Shown here: positions 1 through 10,064 of the stretch, in pieces
Position numbering within the stretch: the first letter of the stretch is position 1
How the letters are laid out: the number at the start of each line of letters is the position of its first letter
DNA from: Planctomycetota bacterium
GTDB lineage: Bacteria; Planctomycetota; UBA8108; UBA1146; JAJFFE01
Assembly: GCA_021776775.1 (NCBI GenBank)
Contig: JAJFFE010000245.1
Location: 1 to 64,000, forward strand
Reading direction: 5' to 3'
Length of the DNA: 64,000 nucleotides
Translations under genes and position numbers: made by a program
The notes under the pieces: model-generated
Databases searched by the model: none
Seen by the model: only the letters and a program-made list of their open reading frames with translations
Told to the model about the DNA's origin: nothing

Positions 1-192
1 TGCGGTTTCGTTGCCGCTTCCCGTGATGTCTAGGTAGCCGACCTTGCGGTCGTCTAGCACGCGCAACGTATCCGTGCCTTTCGGGGAGACATTGACTCGC
101 CCCTCGGCAGCGGCCGACCCCACGAAAAAGACGTGCTGGGCGTTGATGAACTCTGTCAGGGCTGGAGTCAAAGCGTCGTAGAATTTTGCCAC
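1..192 (-). CDS. Pyridoxamine 5'-phosphate oxidase family protein (N-terminal part, runs off window)
   Basis: Reverse strand from GTG at 192 reads VAKFYDALTPALTEFINAQHVFFVGSAAAEGRVNVSPKGTDTLRVLDDRKVGYLDITGSGNETA, typical of PPOX-family N-termini; overlaps the upstream TAG by 1 nt. Confidence 0.8.
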   Translation of the reverse strand, partial: MAKFYDALTPALTEFINAQHVFFVGSAAAEGRVNVSPKGTDTLRVLDDRKVGYLDITGSGNETA

Positions 193-1769
193 TACCGTAC
201 CTCGTACTTCATGAGTCTGCGCCACCCGATCACGGCGAGCGTAACGACCAGAATGGAGAGTAACCACGGCGGCGCCGGACGCCATGGGGCGTCTTGAAAG
301 ATAGGCGCGGTGAGCCCTAGGAGTACCGCGAGCGTCCCGAACACTCTCGGTTCGAACAACGTTCGGAACTGTCTTCTGGCGTTGGTTGATTCGGCCGTGC
401 CTCGTGTGAGAAGGATCAGCATGCCGAAGAACCAAGCCAAGGCGACGAACAAGGAGAACGTCCATCGTGCTTGCAGGCCGGTGCGGCACTGCTTTGCTAG
501 GGACGCGCCGTACGCCGGAATCCATTGGTTGTCTATGAACTGCAACGGTTGGTCGCGAAGGATTGCCCCGTCGGGGAGTTCGTGAACCCAGAAGCTCTTG
601 GCGAGTCGAGTGCGGTACCGAGACTCGAGAGCTTCCCACACTCGTGCGTCGTTCACCATTCCGTCGGTAGGCGGCTCGGCAGACTCGGTGATCTGTTCGT
701 AGCGCTTTGGGCTCAACCCGAGTCGTTCGTGCATGTGGGGCTCGAACGACTCGGTGGATCGAGTTCCGATGAATCCCATGACGGGCACGATCAATGCCCC
801 GAGTACTCCGATCACAACCGGAGTGAGGTAAAGCTTGAATCGTGGTATCGGCCGAGTGAGCAGGAACTCCGTGACGTCCCGGGTGAGACTGATGGCGAAC
901 GCGGTTCCCATCTGCAGGGACAGAATCCACGACCACAGAACGATGAAGCTTTCGCTCGGAGCGAAATACGCCGCGACCCCGAAGCCGACGGCCACGAGTA
1001 ACCAGACCGAAAACAATGGGTTCCCGTGGCTCAACAGTCCGGGGAGCGTGTGGCTGGGAAGTCCGGTGGGGAGGCGCCATCCCGGGCCGTGTGTAGTCTG
1101 GGTCGATGTCGGTTTCGACTCGATGACCTCTAACGCCGCCGCCTTTGTGTAGATCACGACGACACCCACCACACCCGCCATCAGCACCGCGATCGTGACG
1201 ATGAGGAAGTGCTGCTCACCGTTCTCGAGCGCTAGTGCGACGCCGACCAGCGCCGCGGGGAGTGCGCCGGCGAAGTAGGCGAGTGTGAGCCCCAGCCCTC
1301 GGCGGCCGACTCGAGACAAGAGTATTCCGCAGAACAGACCCCAGACGTGAACAGTCAAGATGATGAGACCGAGCGAAGGGTCACGAAAGCCGACGATGGA
1401 AAATGCGATCAGAGCGGGGACGAGCACGATGAGCGTATCGAGCGCCACTTCCGACCGCGCACGACGTGCTCCGTCGATGGGCAAACGCTTGAGGAAGTCT
1501 CGCGTCTCCGTTCGTTGATAGCGGGCTAGGGCGACGAAGAGTGCCATCTGGCCGCCAAACACCACCCACAGAATCAGGTGCAGGATCGGGCCGACACGAG
1601 CGGCGTTGCTCACGTCTTGGCTCAGCCCGGCGACAACACACGCCGAAACGACACTGCTGACTAGCGGGCCAATGATGGTGCCCGAGGCGATCGTGCTCGA
1701 CGCCTGGAATCGCAGGAGTCGCCCGAAAGAAGGTGCTCCGTGCGGTGGTGCGATGGTGGTCGAATTCAT
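192..1769 (-). CDS. ABC transporter permease, multi-spanning membrane protein
   Basis: 525-aa ORF with many hydrophobic segments, directly downstream of an ABC ATPase. Confidence 0.8.
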   Translation of the reverse strand: MNSTTIAPPHGAPSFGRLLRFQASSTIASGTIIGPLVSSVVSACVVAGLSQDVSNAARVGPILHLILWVVFGGQMALFVALARYQRTETRDFLKRLPIDGARRARSEVALDTLIVLVPALIAFSIVGFRDPSLGLIILTVHVWGLFCGILLSRVGRRGLGLTLAYFAGALPAALVGVALALENGEQHFLIVTIAVLMAGVVGVVVIYTKAAALEVIESKPTSTQTTHGPGWRLPTGLPSHTLPGLLSHGNPLFSVWLLVAVGFGVAAYFAPSESFIVLWSWILSLQMGTAFAISLTRDVTEFLLTRPIPRFKLYLTPVVIGVLGALIVPVMGFIGTRSTESFEPHMHERLGLSPKRYEQITESAEPPTDGMVNDARVWEALESRYRTRLAKSFWVHELPDGAILRDQPLQFIDNQWIPAYGASLAKQCRTGLQARWTFSLFVALAWFFGMLILLTRGTAESTNARRQFRTLFEPRVFGTLAVLLGLTAPIFQDAPWRPAPPWLLSILVVTLAVIGWRRLMKYEVR

Positions 1770-2696
1770 TCAGGCCGCCAGTACCGGGCTGTCGTCGCCG
1801 ACGAGATCGATGAACATCTCTTCGAGACCGAGGCTGTGAGTTTCGATCGTCGCGCCGGTGTCTTTTTCGAGTTGCCTCACGGTTTCGTCCGAGTAGCCGA
1901 CGACCGTGGCCAGCACTTCGCGGCCATGCCGGCGAACTCGGAGCGCCCGCGGAACTTTGACTTCGGACGGTGCCGAGTCAGGAAACACCATTCGCAAGCG
2001 GCGCACGTTCTCTTTGAGCGAGTCGAGCTCTTGGTAGAGAAGGATCTCGCCATCGTGGATCAGTGCTAGTCGGTCCGCGACTCGCTCGACGTCGGTGAGC
2101 AGGTGGCTCGAGAAAAACACCGTGCGATCCGCGTCGGCGACGAGTTCTAGAACTTGGTCGAGGAACTCGCGACGTAACACCGCGTCGAGGTTGGCGGCCG
2201 GTTCGTCGAGAATCAACACCTCGGGGCGCGGGCAAATGGCCAGCAGCAGCCCGACCGCGCGCCGCTGTCCGAGCGACATGGCGCGCAACTTCTTGGTGAC
2301 GTCGACGCGGAACCGCTTGATCACGTTCTCTTCGATCGCTTCGTCCCAGTTTGGGTAGAGCGGTTTGCAAAAGCGAATCAGTTCACGGGTCGTCGCCCAC
2401 TGAAACGGCACTTCGGTTTCGGACAGATAGCCGACGCGCTGTCGGTCCGCGACCGGAAGGTTCCACGGGTCTTGGCCGAACAGACGAACCTGTCCGCAGG
2501 TCGGCTTCTGCAATCCGACCAGGCAGCGGATCGCCGTCGACTTGCCGGCACCGTTGCGACCCACGAATCCCACAACCGATCCGCGCGGGACCGAAAACGT
2601 GAGTCCGGACAACGCGTTAGTCTTGTCGAACCGCTTTTCGACGCCGGCGAACTCCAACACGGATTCTTCATCTCGGTCGAGTACGAAGTCGTTCAT
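1770..2696 (-). CDS. ABC transporter ATP-binding protein
   Basis: Walker A GRNGAGKSTAIRCL, signature-like MSLGQRRAVGL, Walker B VLILDEPAANLD. Confidence 0.95.
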   Translation of the reverse strand: MNDFVLDRDEESVLEFAGVEKRFDKTNALSGLTFSVPRGSVVGFVGRNGAGKSTAIRCLVGLQKPTCGQVRLFGQDPWNLPVADRQRVGYLSETEVPFQWATTRELIRFCKPLYPNWDEAIEENVIKRFRVDVTKKLRAMSLGQRRAVGLLLAICPRPEVLILDEPAANLDAVLRREFLDQVLELVADADRTVFFSSHLLTDVERVADRLALIHDGEILLYQELDSLKENVRRLRMVFPDSAPSEVKVPRALRVRRHGREVLATVVGYSDETVRQLEKDTGATIETHSLGLEEMFIDLVGDDSPVLAA

Positions 2697-3088
2697 TTGC
2701 CCTCCTCGTTGCGGGATGTCTTGAGTCGGTCGTACTGTGTGGCGATGACGTCCAACGCTTCGCGACGGTTGAGTCCTGCTTGCACCGCCTCGAGCACGAA
2801 CCGTTCGGCGAGCTGCGACACGGACTTCTCCGCCTCCTGTTGTCGTTCGGCCGCGGCGGCGACGAACATGCCGAGACCGCGCCGCATCTCGAGCACGTTC
2901 TCGCGTTCGAGTTCGCGATACGCCTTCTGAACCGTCAGGGGGTTGATCTCGAGAAGCGACGAAAGCTCGCGCACCGAGGGCACGCGTTCGCCCGAACTCA
3001 AGGCGCCCGCGGCGACGGTTCGTTTCACTTGCTCGATGATCTGTCGGTAGATCGGCAGACCGCTGTTGGGGTCGATCGGTAGGAACAT
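2693..3088 (-). CDS. GntR-family transcriptional regulator (YtrA-like)
   Basis: MFLPIDPNSGLPIYRQIIEQVKRTVAAGALSSGERVPSVRELSSLLEINPLTVQKAYRELERENVLEMRRGLGMFV is a GntR wHTH; 4-nt overlap with the ABC ATPase. Start at internal ATG 3088 preferred over 3127. Confidence 0.93.
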   Translation of the reverse strand: MFLPIDPNSGLPIYRQIIEQVKRTVAAGALSSGERVPSVRELSSLLEINPLTVQKAYRELERENVLEMRRGLGMFVAAAAERQQEAEKSVSQLAERFVLEAVQAGLNRREALDVIATQYDRLKTSRNEEGK

Positions 3089-3090
3089 GA

Positions 3091-3118
3091 CTAGTGTTGT
3101 ACCTAAGTAATACACTAG
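3091..3118. promoter_or_regulatory. Probable GntR operator: CTAGTGT-N14-ACACTAG
   Basis: Perfect 7-bp inverted repeat immediately upstream of the GntR start (ctagtgttgtacctaagtaatacactag). Confidence 0.7.
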
Positions 3119-3226
3119 ATCAACCAACAGTTCTGAAATCGAGCTCTTATCCCCGTAAGTGACTTTCTTAAAGCACTTTGTACGGTCACTGTCACCGGCA
3201 GTGGGGTCCGTGGTACCCTCATACGA

Positions 3227-4348
3227 ATGTCAGTTGAACTCGGACCCTCAGGAATTGACCGCCCGGCCACGTCCCGGCCGATCGACGAGATCGCTCGCGA
3301 CGCGACCATCGATCCCCGGGTCACGGCGCTCGCGCCGGGATTCGACGCGCCGTTTTTCCAGGCTGGATTGGCGGGGTTTTCGGACGCCGCCATGCGCATC
3401 GTGGCGCGCCGTCACGGCGCCCCGTACTGCGTCACCGAAGCGATGCTCGACCGCTTCCTTCTCGACCTCGAGCCGACCAAGGCGGCGGGGCGATCGTCGC
3501 GTGACGACCCCAACCATCTTCGCGGCGTGTTGGGTTCCGAGGCCGACGACCATCCGATCGCCGGTCAGTTGATGGGAAGCGAACCCGATGAGATGGCGGC
3601 GGCGGCGACGCACCTTGTCGAGTTGGGTTACGACACGATCGACGTCAACTTCGCCTGCCCGGTGAAGAAGATCAGCCGGAAGCATCGTGGCGGTCACTTC
3701 CTTAGCGCGCCGTTCGAAGCGACCGAGGTGCTACAAGCGGTGCGCGACGTCGTTCCCGACACCATCTCCACGACGGTCAAGTTGCGACGCGCGTACGATG
3801 AGACTGACGAGATGGCGTACGCCTTCGAGGTGATCTTCGATCGCGCCTACGAAATTGGTTACTCGTGGGCGACCGTGCACTGCCGCACCGTTCAGCAGAA
3901 GTACAAGGGGCCGAGTCGTTGGACGTCGCTTGCGGCGTTGACCGAGCGTTACCCGGATCGACTGATCTTCGGGTCCGGCGACATTTGGACGGCCGAAGAC
4001 ATCTTTGCCATGCTCGACGTGACGGGTGTGCACGCGGTCTCCGTGGCGCGCGGGGCGATCGGCAATCCGTGGATCTTCGAACACGCGCGTGACCTGATGG
4101 CGGGGCGGATTCCCGTCGAGCCCACCGCGGCCGTGCAGCGCGCGGTTCTGTTGGAACACCTCGAGCTTTCCGTAGCACTCTACGGTGAATGGCTCGCGCC
4201 ACGGTTCATGCGAAAGTTCGTGGCGAAGTTCGTCGAACGCCATCCGGACGCAAAGCGCGTCAAGCGCGAACTCGTTGGCTGCGCGGAAGTGGCCGAGTGG
4301 CGTGCGACGATCGACCGCAACTACAGCGACGACGGCTACCGCGCCTGA
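3227..4348 (+). CDS. tRNA-dihydrouridine synthase
   Basis: DUS-type TIM barrel: AGFSDAAMRIVARRHGA, VNFACPVKKISRKHRGG, TVHCRTVQQKYKG, GSGDIWTAEDIFAML. Confidence 0.93.
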   Translation: MSVELGPSGIDRPATSRPIDEIARDATIDPRVTALAPGFDAPFFQAGLAGFSDAAMRIVARRHGAPYCVTEAMLDRFLLDLEPTKAAGRSSRDDPNHLRGVLGSEADDHPIAGQLMGSEPDEMAAAATHLVELGYDTIDVNFACPVKKISRKHRGGHFLSAPFEATEVLQAVRDVVPDTISTTVKLRRAYDETDEMAYAFEVIFDRAYEIGYSWATVHCRTVQQKYKGPSRWTSLAALTERYPDRLIFGSGDIWTAEDIFAMLDVTGVHAVSVARGAIGNPWIFEHARDLMAGRIPVEPTAAVQRAVLLEHLELSVALYGEWLAPRFMRKFVAKFVERHPDAKRVKRELVGCAEVAEWRATIDRNYSDDGYRA

Positions 4349-6936
4349 TCGGCGAGCAGGTTGGCGAGAAGACGGTACGCTCCGGGCACCCCAGCCGGGA
4401 GTTGGCGAAACAGCCCCAACCCGACATACGTCCAACGCCCCTCGCCGACCTCGGCCGTGACTAACGCGCCGGTCTTCGGCCCCGGATTGAACGGCCACGG
4501 ATCTTCCACGGTGATCAGGTTCTGGTACTGCTCCCCGCGCGCTTCGAGGAAGTACAAGCCGCGCTCTTGCACCCACCCTTGCCAATCAGCCGCCGTTAGT
4601 TTGTTGGGTGTGGTTATCAAGCCGTGGTCGGGAACGTCGACGGACAGCGGCGACTCTTCGACTGTGACCCGCTTGCTCGAGACAACAGCGCCGGGGTACG
4701 GCACGTAACGGCTCGTCGGTGGTTCGCTCTGCGTGTTGAACTCGAACTTGTTGTACTGAACGACGAGGTGCCCCCCGCGCTTCATCCACTCGTTCAGCCG
4801 CGGCTGCGCCGCGATCAAGTCGTCGCGCACTTTGTACGCGCGGACGCCGAGCACGATCGTTTCGAATCGATCGAGATCGCCATTGAGCAGGTCGTCGCTG
4901 GACAAGCGGTGCAGCGGGTAGCCGAGAGCGGCGATGGCGACCGGGATCGCGTCGCCGGTTCCGGCGACGTACCCGAGCTGGCGATCCTTCGTGCGTGCGC
5001 ACTCGAACGGGACGACGCGCACGGTACTCTGTTGTAGGAGAGCCGTTCGCCGAATGTGCGGATAGTCGATGACGCGATAGCCGCTAGTTGACGTGGTACC
5101 AGTCGAATCTCGGCGACGCGCTTCGGCCCTGAGTTCGATCGGGGTGCTACCCCGTTTCGCTCCGGTGATGCGCGTGCGGATGGTGACCTCGCGTCCCTGC
5201 CCGGGACACTCGACGGTGAGTCGGGCCGGCTCGGCGGTCCAGCTTGCATCGCTCGAACGGAAGACAACGTCGACGGCTCCCGGCTGGAGCGTCGAAATCA
5301 AGAACTCCACCTCCGCTGACGGTAGTGATTCCGCGTGCGGAGTGGCGACGACCGAGCGCGCCGGTCGCACGCTTGGGTCCGGTACCACGTTGACGTCGGT
5401 CGCGCGCACGCTGGGAAAGTTCGCGTCCACCCGATGAGACTCGAGCGCGGTGGGCGGCAGTTCCAAGTGCAATGATCCCGATCGAATGACGACTCGCAGT
5501 TGGCACGCGTGGGTGGGGCGCGGTGTCAGTGTGAACGGCGTCGCAGTAAACGGTGCGAACGGAATCGTGGTGGGGGCGCCGCTCGCAACCGTGACGTCGA
5601 ACGATTCCGCGTGACGCGCGAAGGGATCGAGCACCCACTCCCCCGTGATCTCCTGGTTGAGAGCTGCCCCGCTCAACGTCCAACGCAGGGACACCGGGTG
5701 TTGCCAGCCGTTTCGCGCGGCGACGGTAACGTCGAACGTCTCGCCGGCGGCGACGAAGTCGTTCGCTCCGCGCGCCGTGGCCGAGAAGCCCATGGCGGCG
5801 ATCAAGGCGTCGGTCGCGCGGCGAAAAAGTGTTTCTCGGTGCACACCGGCGGGCAGCGTTTGCACGAACGCTCTCACCGCGATCAGTTTCTTCATGACGC
5901 TCGACGGGTCGAGTGATCGGTACTCGTTGCGAGCCGACGTGGCGAGCCGCGTCAATTCCATGCGGTTCATGGCGGCGTCGTCGTTCGCTCCGAGTCCGCG
6001 ATCGCCGAGCCCCTGATCAACCAGATCTTCAAACGGGTGATCGAGCGGGCGAAGCTCTTCCTCGTAGGATCGCAACCAATCGAGCTTGGCCATCCGCGGC
6101 GGGAACGGCGGGTGAACTCGCGCCATGCCTTGGCACTTGTGCTGCGCGCGCGATCGTGCTCCGAGTTCGGCGTAGCTGCACCCGAGCACCGGGTCGACAT
6201 CGTCGACGGGGACCGAGCAGACATTCTTGCCGCGCGCCCGCTGCCAGAGCACTTGGAACAGCCGCTGCGTCTGGTGAGGAGCACCGAGGTCTGGTCGGTA
6301 TTGCCCGTCAGCGGCGCGATCGAACGCAACTATCGCGGCTTGTGCAGACGCTTGGTGGTGTTGTCCGCCGCCGGGACCACTCGGCGGCAACGTCAGAATG
6401 ACGTCGGGTTGGTAGCTGCGGATCACCGCCACGATCGAATCGATGGCCTTGTCACGGCCCCACTTCTCAAACGTCTCTTCGACCGAGAACGAGTAACCGA
6501 AGTCATCGGCAGAGCCGAACAGTTGCCGCGCGCCGTCGAATCGGTGAGCCGCGTCGAGTTCGGCGCTTCGTAGAACCGCCAACGCGTCGAACAGCTCGCC
6601 GCCGATTTCATTCTGTCCGCCGTTACCGCGCGTCAGTGTCAGCAGCGCGACCTCGACCCCTTCTCCGTGCACGAGTCGCGAGATCAACGCGGCGTCCTCG
6701 TCGTCGGGATGGGCGGTGACGTAGAGCAGTCGCGCCGTGCGATCGAGCTTCCGCAAGAGAAGGGGAAGGCGTTTGGCGTCGTCGATCGCCGGGGCCAGCG
6801 CCGACGGTTGAGCCGAGAGCGGCGCCCACGGTGTCGCCAGTAGAAACAGCGTCGCAAGCAGAATCAGCCCGAACGTGAACTCTCTGACGAACTGCGCTTG
6901 CCGCGCGCCCCGCCCCGTGTTCTCTTCGCGCTCCAC
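4336..6936 (-). CDS. PIG-L family deacetylase
   Basis: AHPDDEDAALISRLVHGEGVEVALLTLTRGNGGQNEIG motif near the N-terminus, signal-like hydrophobic segment; start uncertain (ORF open to 7035). Overlaps convergent DUS gene at the 3' end. Confidence 0.9.
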   Translation of the reverse strand: MEREENTGRGARQAQFVREFTFGLILLATLFLLATPWAPLSAQPSALAPAIDDAKRLPLLLRKLDRTARLLYVTAHPDDEDAALISRLVHGEGVEVALLTLTRGNGGQNEIGGELFDALAVLRSAELDAAHRFDGARQLFGSADDFGYSFSVEETFEKWGRDKAIDSIVAVIRSYQPDVILTLPPSGPGGGQHHQASAQAAIVAFDRAADGQYRPDLGAPHQTQRLFQVLWQRARGKNVCSVPVDDVDPVLGCSYAELGARSRAQHKCQGMARVHPPFPPRMAKLDWLRSYEEELRPLDHPFEDLVDQGLGDRGLGANDDAAMNRMELTRLATSARNEYRSLDPSSVMKKLIAVRAFVQTLPAGVHRETLFRRATDALIAAMGFSATARGANDFVAAGETFDVTVAARNGWQHPVSLRWTLSGAALNQEITGEWVLDPFARHAESFDVTVASGAPTTIPFAPFTATPFTLTPRPTHACQLRVVIRSGSLHLELPPTALESHRVDANFPSVRATDVNVVPDPSVRPARSVVATPHAESLPSAEVEFLISTLQPGAVDVVFRSSDASWTAEPARLTVECPGQGREVTIRTRITGAKRGSTPIELRAEARRRDSTGTTSTSGYRVIDYPHIRRTALLQQSTVRVVPFECARTKDRQLGYVAGTGDAIPVAIAALGYPLHRLSSDDLLNGDLDRFETIVLGVRAYKVRDDLIAAQPRLNEWMKRGGHLVVQYNKFEFNTQSEPPTSRYVPYPGAVVSSKRVTVEESPLSVDVPDHGLITTPNKLTAADWQGWVQERGLYFLEARGEQYQNLITVEDPWPFNPGPKTGALVTAEVGEGRWTYVGLGLFRQLPAGVPGAYRLLANLLADQAR

Positions 6937-6959
6937 TTGGTCAGAGGAGATCGAACGAC

Positions 6960-8669
6960 GTGCATGCACTGGATTGGGTCCTGTTCGTCGGATTCTTGGG
7001 CTACGTGGTCTACGACGGTGTCCGCCGATCGGCAAAAAATCACGACGCGACCGATCACTTCTTGGCCGGCCGCTCCGCGCGGTGGTGGGTCGTCGGTCTC
7101 TCGATCATGGCGACGCAAGCGAGTGCCATCACCATGGTCGGCACCACCGGCTCCGGCTGGCAAGACGGAATGCGCTTCGTTCAGTTCTACTACGCGCTCC
7201 CCATCGCCATGGTCATTCTCGCCTTCACGATCGTCCCGCTCTACCATCGCCACCAAGTGTCGACTGCGTACGAGTACCTCGGCCTCCGGTTCGATCGCAA
7301 GACGCGCATCTTGACCGCTGCCGTGTTTCTGATCCAGCGATGCCTCGCGGCCGGCATTGTCGTCTACACCGCGGCGGTGGTGTTGTCGGCACTGCTCGGT
7401 TGGGCCGAGAACACCACGATCCTCGTCATCGGCACGCTCGCCATGGTCTACACCACCATCGGCGGCATGCGAGCGGTGCTTTCCACAGACGTGAAGCAGA
7501 TGGCGGTCATGGCCATCGGCCTCGGCGCCGCGCTCGCCTACGCGGTGAAGGCGCTGCCCGAAGGGGTCGGACTGACCGACGCGTGGAGCATCGCCGGCGC
7601 ACTGGAACGTACGACCCTACTCGACACCCGGTGGGACCCGAGCGAGAAGTACACGATCTGGAGTAGCTTGCTCGGCGGGCTGTTCGTCTTCCTCGCCTAC
7701 TTCGGAGCCGACCAGAGCCAGGCGCAGCGCCTGCTGTCCAGCCGGTCGCTCGGCCATAGTCGCGGCGCGCTCATGCTCAACGCCGTGGCGAAGATCCCGT
7801 TTCAAATGACGGTGCTGCTTCTCGGAACCGTGCTCTTCGTCGGCTACATGTTCTCGCCGCCGCCAGCCAGTTTCATGACCACCGAACAGACCGCCATCGA
7901 AGCGGATCGCGCCGAAGAGGAAGCGCTCGTCGAATTGAGCGAACTGCAAGACTCGGTCAACGAGTCAGCGCGTCGCTTCGCGGCGGGGGACGAAGAGGTT
8001 GCTACTCTCCGCGCGGCCATCGACCGAGCCGAAAGCCACCGACAGGGAATACGAACCCGCGTCGCCGCGCGGGCCGGGACCGAGCCGGGCGGAGAACGCA
8101 ACTACGTCTTCCCCTACTTCATTCTGAGCGCGCTGCCCATCGGCCTCGTTGGGCTATTGATCGCAGCAATCTTCGCGGCGGCGTTGTCGAGCATCGACTC
8201 CGAGCTGAACTCCATGGCAACCGTCTGGGTGGTCGACGTCGAACGGTTCGCCTTTGGCAAGCAGATCGATGCCGACGCAGAGATCCGCAACTCCAGGCGA
8301 TCGACCTTCGGTATCGGATGCTGCGTCATCGTGGCCGCGTACTGGTTCAGCGCCTCTGCAGATGTCGGCAACTCGGTGATCGAAGCGGTGAACCAGATCG
8401 GTAGCTACTTCTACGGATCCATCCTTGGCGTCTTCGTGCTCGCGGTGGCAGTGCGCTTCGCCAACGGCACCGGAGCGTTCTGGGGCTTGCTCGCCGGGAT
8501 CAGCGCGGTGTTCGTGGTCGACCGCTGGCAGACCATCCACGAGTTCCTATGGCAGGAGCCGACGGAGGCCATTGGGTTCTTGTACTTGAACACAGTTGGC
8601 GTGGTTGTTTGCGTGGTCGTCGGTGTGGTGATTTCGATTCTCGCCAACGGTGGGTCTCGCCGGGCTTAA
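6960..8669 (+). CDS. Sodium:solute symporter family protein
   Basis: Multi-TM protein: DHFLAGRSARWWVVGLSIMATQASAITMVG and YFGADQSQAQRLLSSRSLGHSRGALMLNA are SSS-family motifs. Confidence 0.92.
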   Translation: MHALDWVLFVGFLGYVVYDGVRRSAKNHDATDHFLAGRSARWWVVGLSIMATQASAITMVGTTGSGWQDGMRFVQFYYALPIAMVILAFTIVPLYHRHQVSTAYEYLGLRFDRKTRILTAAVFLIQRCLAAGIVVYTAAVVLSALLGWAENTTILVIGTLAMVYTTIGGMRAVLSTDVKQMAVMAIGLGAALAYAVKALPEGVGLTDAWSIAGALERTTLLDTRWDPSEKYTIWSSLLGGLFVFLAYFGADQSQAQRLLSSRSLGHSRGALMLNAVAKIPFQMTVLLLGTVLFVGYMFSPPPASFMTTEQTAIEADRAEEEALVELSELQDSVNESARRFAAGDEEVATLRAAIDRAESHRQGIRTRVAARAGTEPGGERNYVFPYFILSALPIGLVGLLIAAIFAAALSSIDSELNSMATVWVVDVERFAFGKQIDADAEIRNSRRSTFGIGCCVIVAAYWFSASADVGNSVIEAVNQIGSYFYGSILGVFVLAVAVRFANGTGAFWGLLAGISAVFVVDRWQTIHEFLWQEPTEAIGFLYLNTVGVVVCVVVGVVISILANGGSRRA

Positions 8670-8676
8670 GACGTCG

Positions 8677-8985
8677 GGATGAAGACCGAGCGAATCGCGG
8701 CGCGGCTCGAAGTCCAGTGGGTCCTGGATGGGACCGTCGATGGCTCGCCGCCGACTTTGAGGCACGGGAGTGGGGTTGCTCGCGGGGGCGAGGATTGGCG
8801 AACAAGCACGGGATCGAACGACGGACGGGTGCATCGGGTTGGTTCGACTCTGTTCCGGGCGAGCGGCAGCGAGTGGGCCCGACTCCGTTGCGTGTCTGCT
8901 GGGATATGTAGATGTTTGCGCAGGCTGTGTGAATCCTGTCGGGGCTGGGAATGGGTGAACTCGTCCGGACGAGGTGTGATTTTTT
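8677..8985 (+). repeat. Left copy of a ~300-bp imperfect inverted repeat
   Basis: Near-identical (by eye above 80%) to the reverse complement of about 10065-10375, including ggcgcggctcgaagtccagtgg, ggctcgccgccgactttgag and gcgggggcgaggattggcg. Confidence 0.9.
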
Positions 8986-9138
8986 CCAATGCTCTTTGCT
9001 CGTCGAATTCGGTCTCGCGCGATAAATCTCAGAACTTTGTCATGTTTAGTGACGGGGTTCTCGGGCGTTGCTGGGCGTGGTGTCGGCGAATCGGTGCGCG
9101 AGCCATGTAGCTGTGCTGCGAGCTGAGTAGGAGGATCC

Positions 9139-9915
9139 TTACGAACTAGAAAACGAATATCCTCGGTATCCTAGCTTTCGGAATTTGGACCTTGCCTCCT
9201 TGATGATGAAGCCCTGGTCCTCGCTGTACTGTTTGCACACTCGTTCGTACTCGTCATGGGGAATGCCGACTACCACTCCACTCCCAAGGGTGACCGCGTG
9301 GAACTCTGGAGTATTACCATCTATGACGGCGTACTGTCCGCGTTGATATCCCTTCTCTGCCATGGTGCGAACTATGTCGCTTTGACCGCGAAAGTAATCC
9401 ATGATGATGTGGGCCACATCCGCTGCCTCCGGAGTTATTGGAGCTGCGCCGTCCTTTGCCCTGAGAGACAAGCTTGCGACAACACCGTTTTCAAAGTAGT
9501 CGAACACTGAGTAGGGACTCGCGTTTTTTCTATCTTCCTCGGATACGTCATAGTAGCCGAAAAGCCCAGGAGGCGCCGGAGGGACGTCCTCCGGAGCCAC
9601 GTCCTCCGGCCTCCTAGTAGGCTCGTTGCTGATCTCTTTTTCAGCGAGAGGAACCCAGACTTCGGTCGGCGAGCTTGGGTTCACCGCGCTTGCTGGATGG
9701 CTAGTTAGCTGACGAACCGCTTCACGCAGCTGACGATCCGCTTCACGCAACTCGACTAACTCCGCGTCGATTGTTTCGGAGCGGTGGTCGAATCGCTCAT
9801 TCCAGTTGCGGTCGATTTCCGTCAAGTCCTGACTCTGCCGATTCACATCGATCACAACAGCAGTCGAACCTATCGTTATCGCCACGGCTAACGCGCACCA
9901 AACCAGCGCTTTCAT
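9139..9915 (-). CDS. Hypothetical membrane-anchored protein
   Basis: MKALVWCALAVAITIGSTAVVIDVN... N-terminal TM, coiled-coil-like segment, PEDVAPEDVPPAPP linker; ORF extends to 10002 but internal ATG 9915 precedes the TM. Confidence 0.7.
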   Translation of the reverse strand: MKALVWCALAVAITIGSTAVVIDVNRQSQDLTEIDRNWNERFDHRSETIDAELVELREADRQLREAVRQLTSHPASAVNPSSPTEVWVPLAEKEISNEPTRRPEDVAPEDVPPAPPGLFGYYDVSEEDRKNASPYSVFDYFENGVVASLSLRAKDGAAPITPEAADVAHIIMDYFRGQSDIVRTMAEKGYQRGQYAVIDGNTPEFHAVTLGSGVVVGIPHDEYERVCKQYSEDQGFIIKEARSKFRKLGYRGYSFSSS

Positions 9916-10064
9916 GAAGTTTCCTGTCCCGCCAGCCAAGCCCCAAGGAACGTGACAATCATTTTGGTCCACCCAAAAATCTAGGTGCGCAACTTCACCC
10001 ATGCAAACAGATCTTTTGGATTCTGAAAGATCGAGGTGTCTGCCACCGACGAACGAATTCGACC

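Noticed and set aside
8549-9110. Plus-strand ORFs over the left inverted repeat (8549-8911, 8679-9110)
   Set aside because: The right copy of the repeat has indels that break the corresponding frame, so protein-coding selection is not supported.
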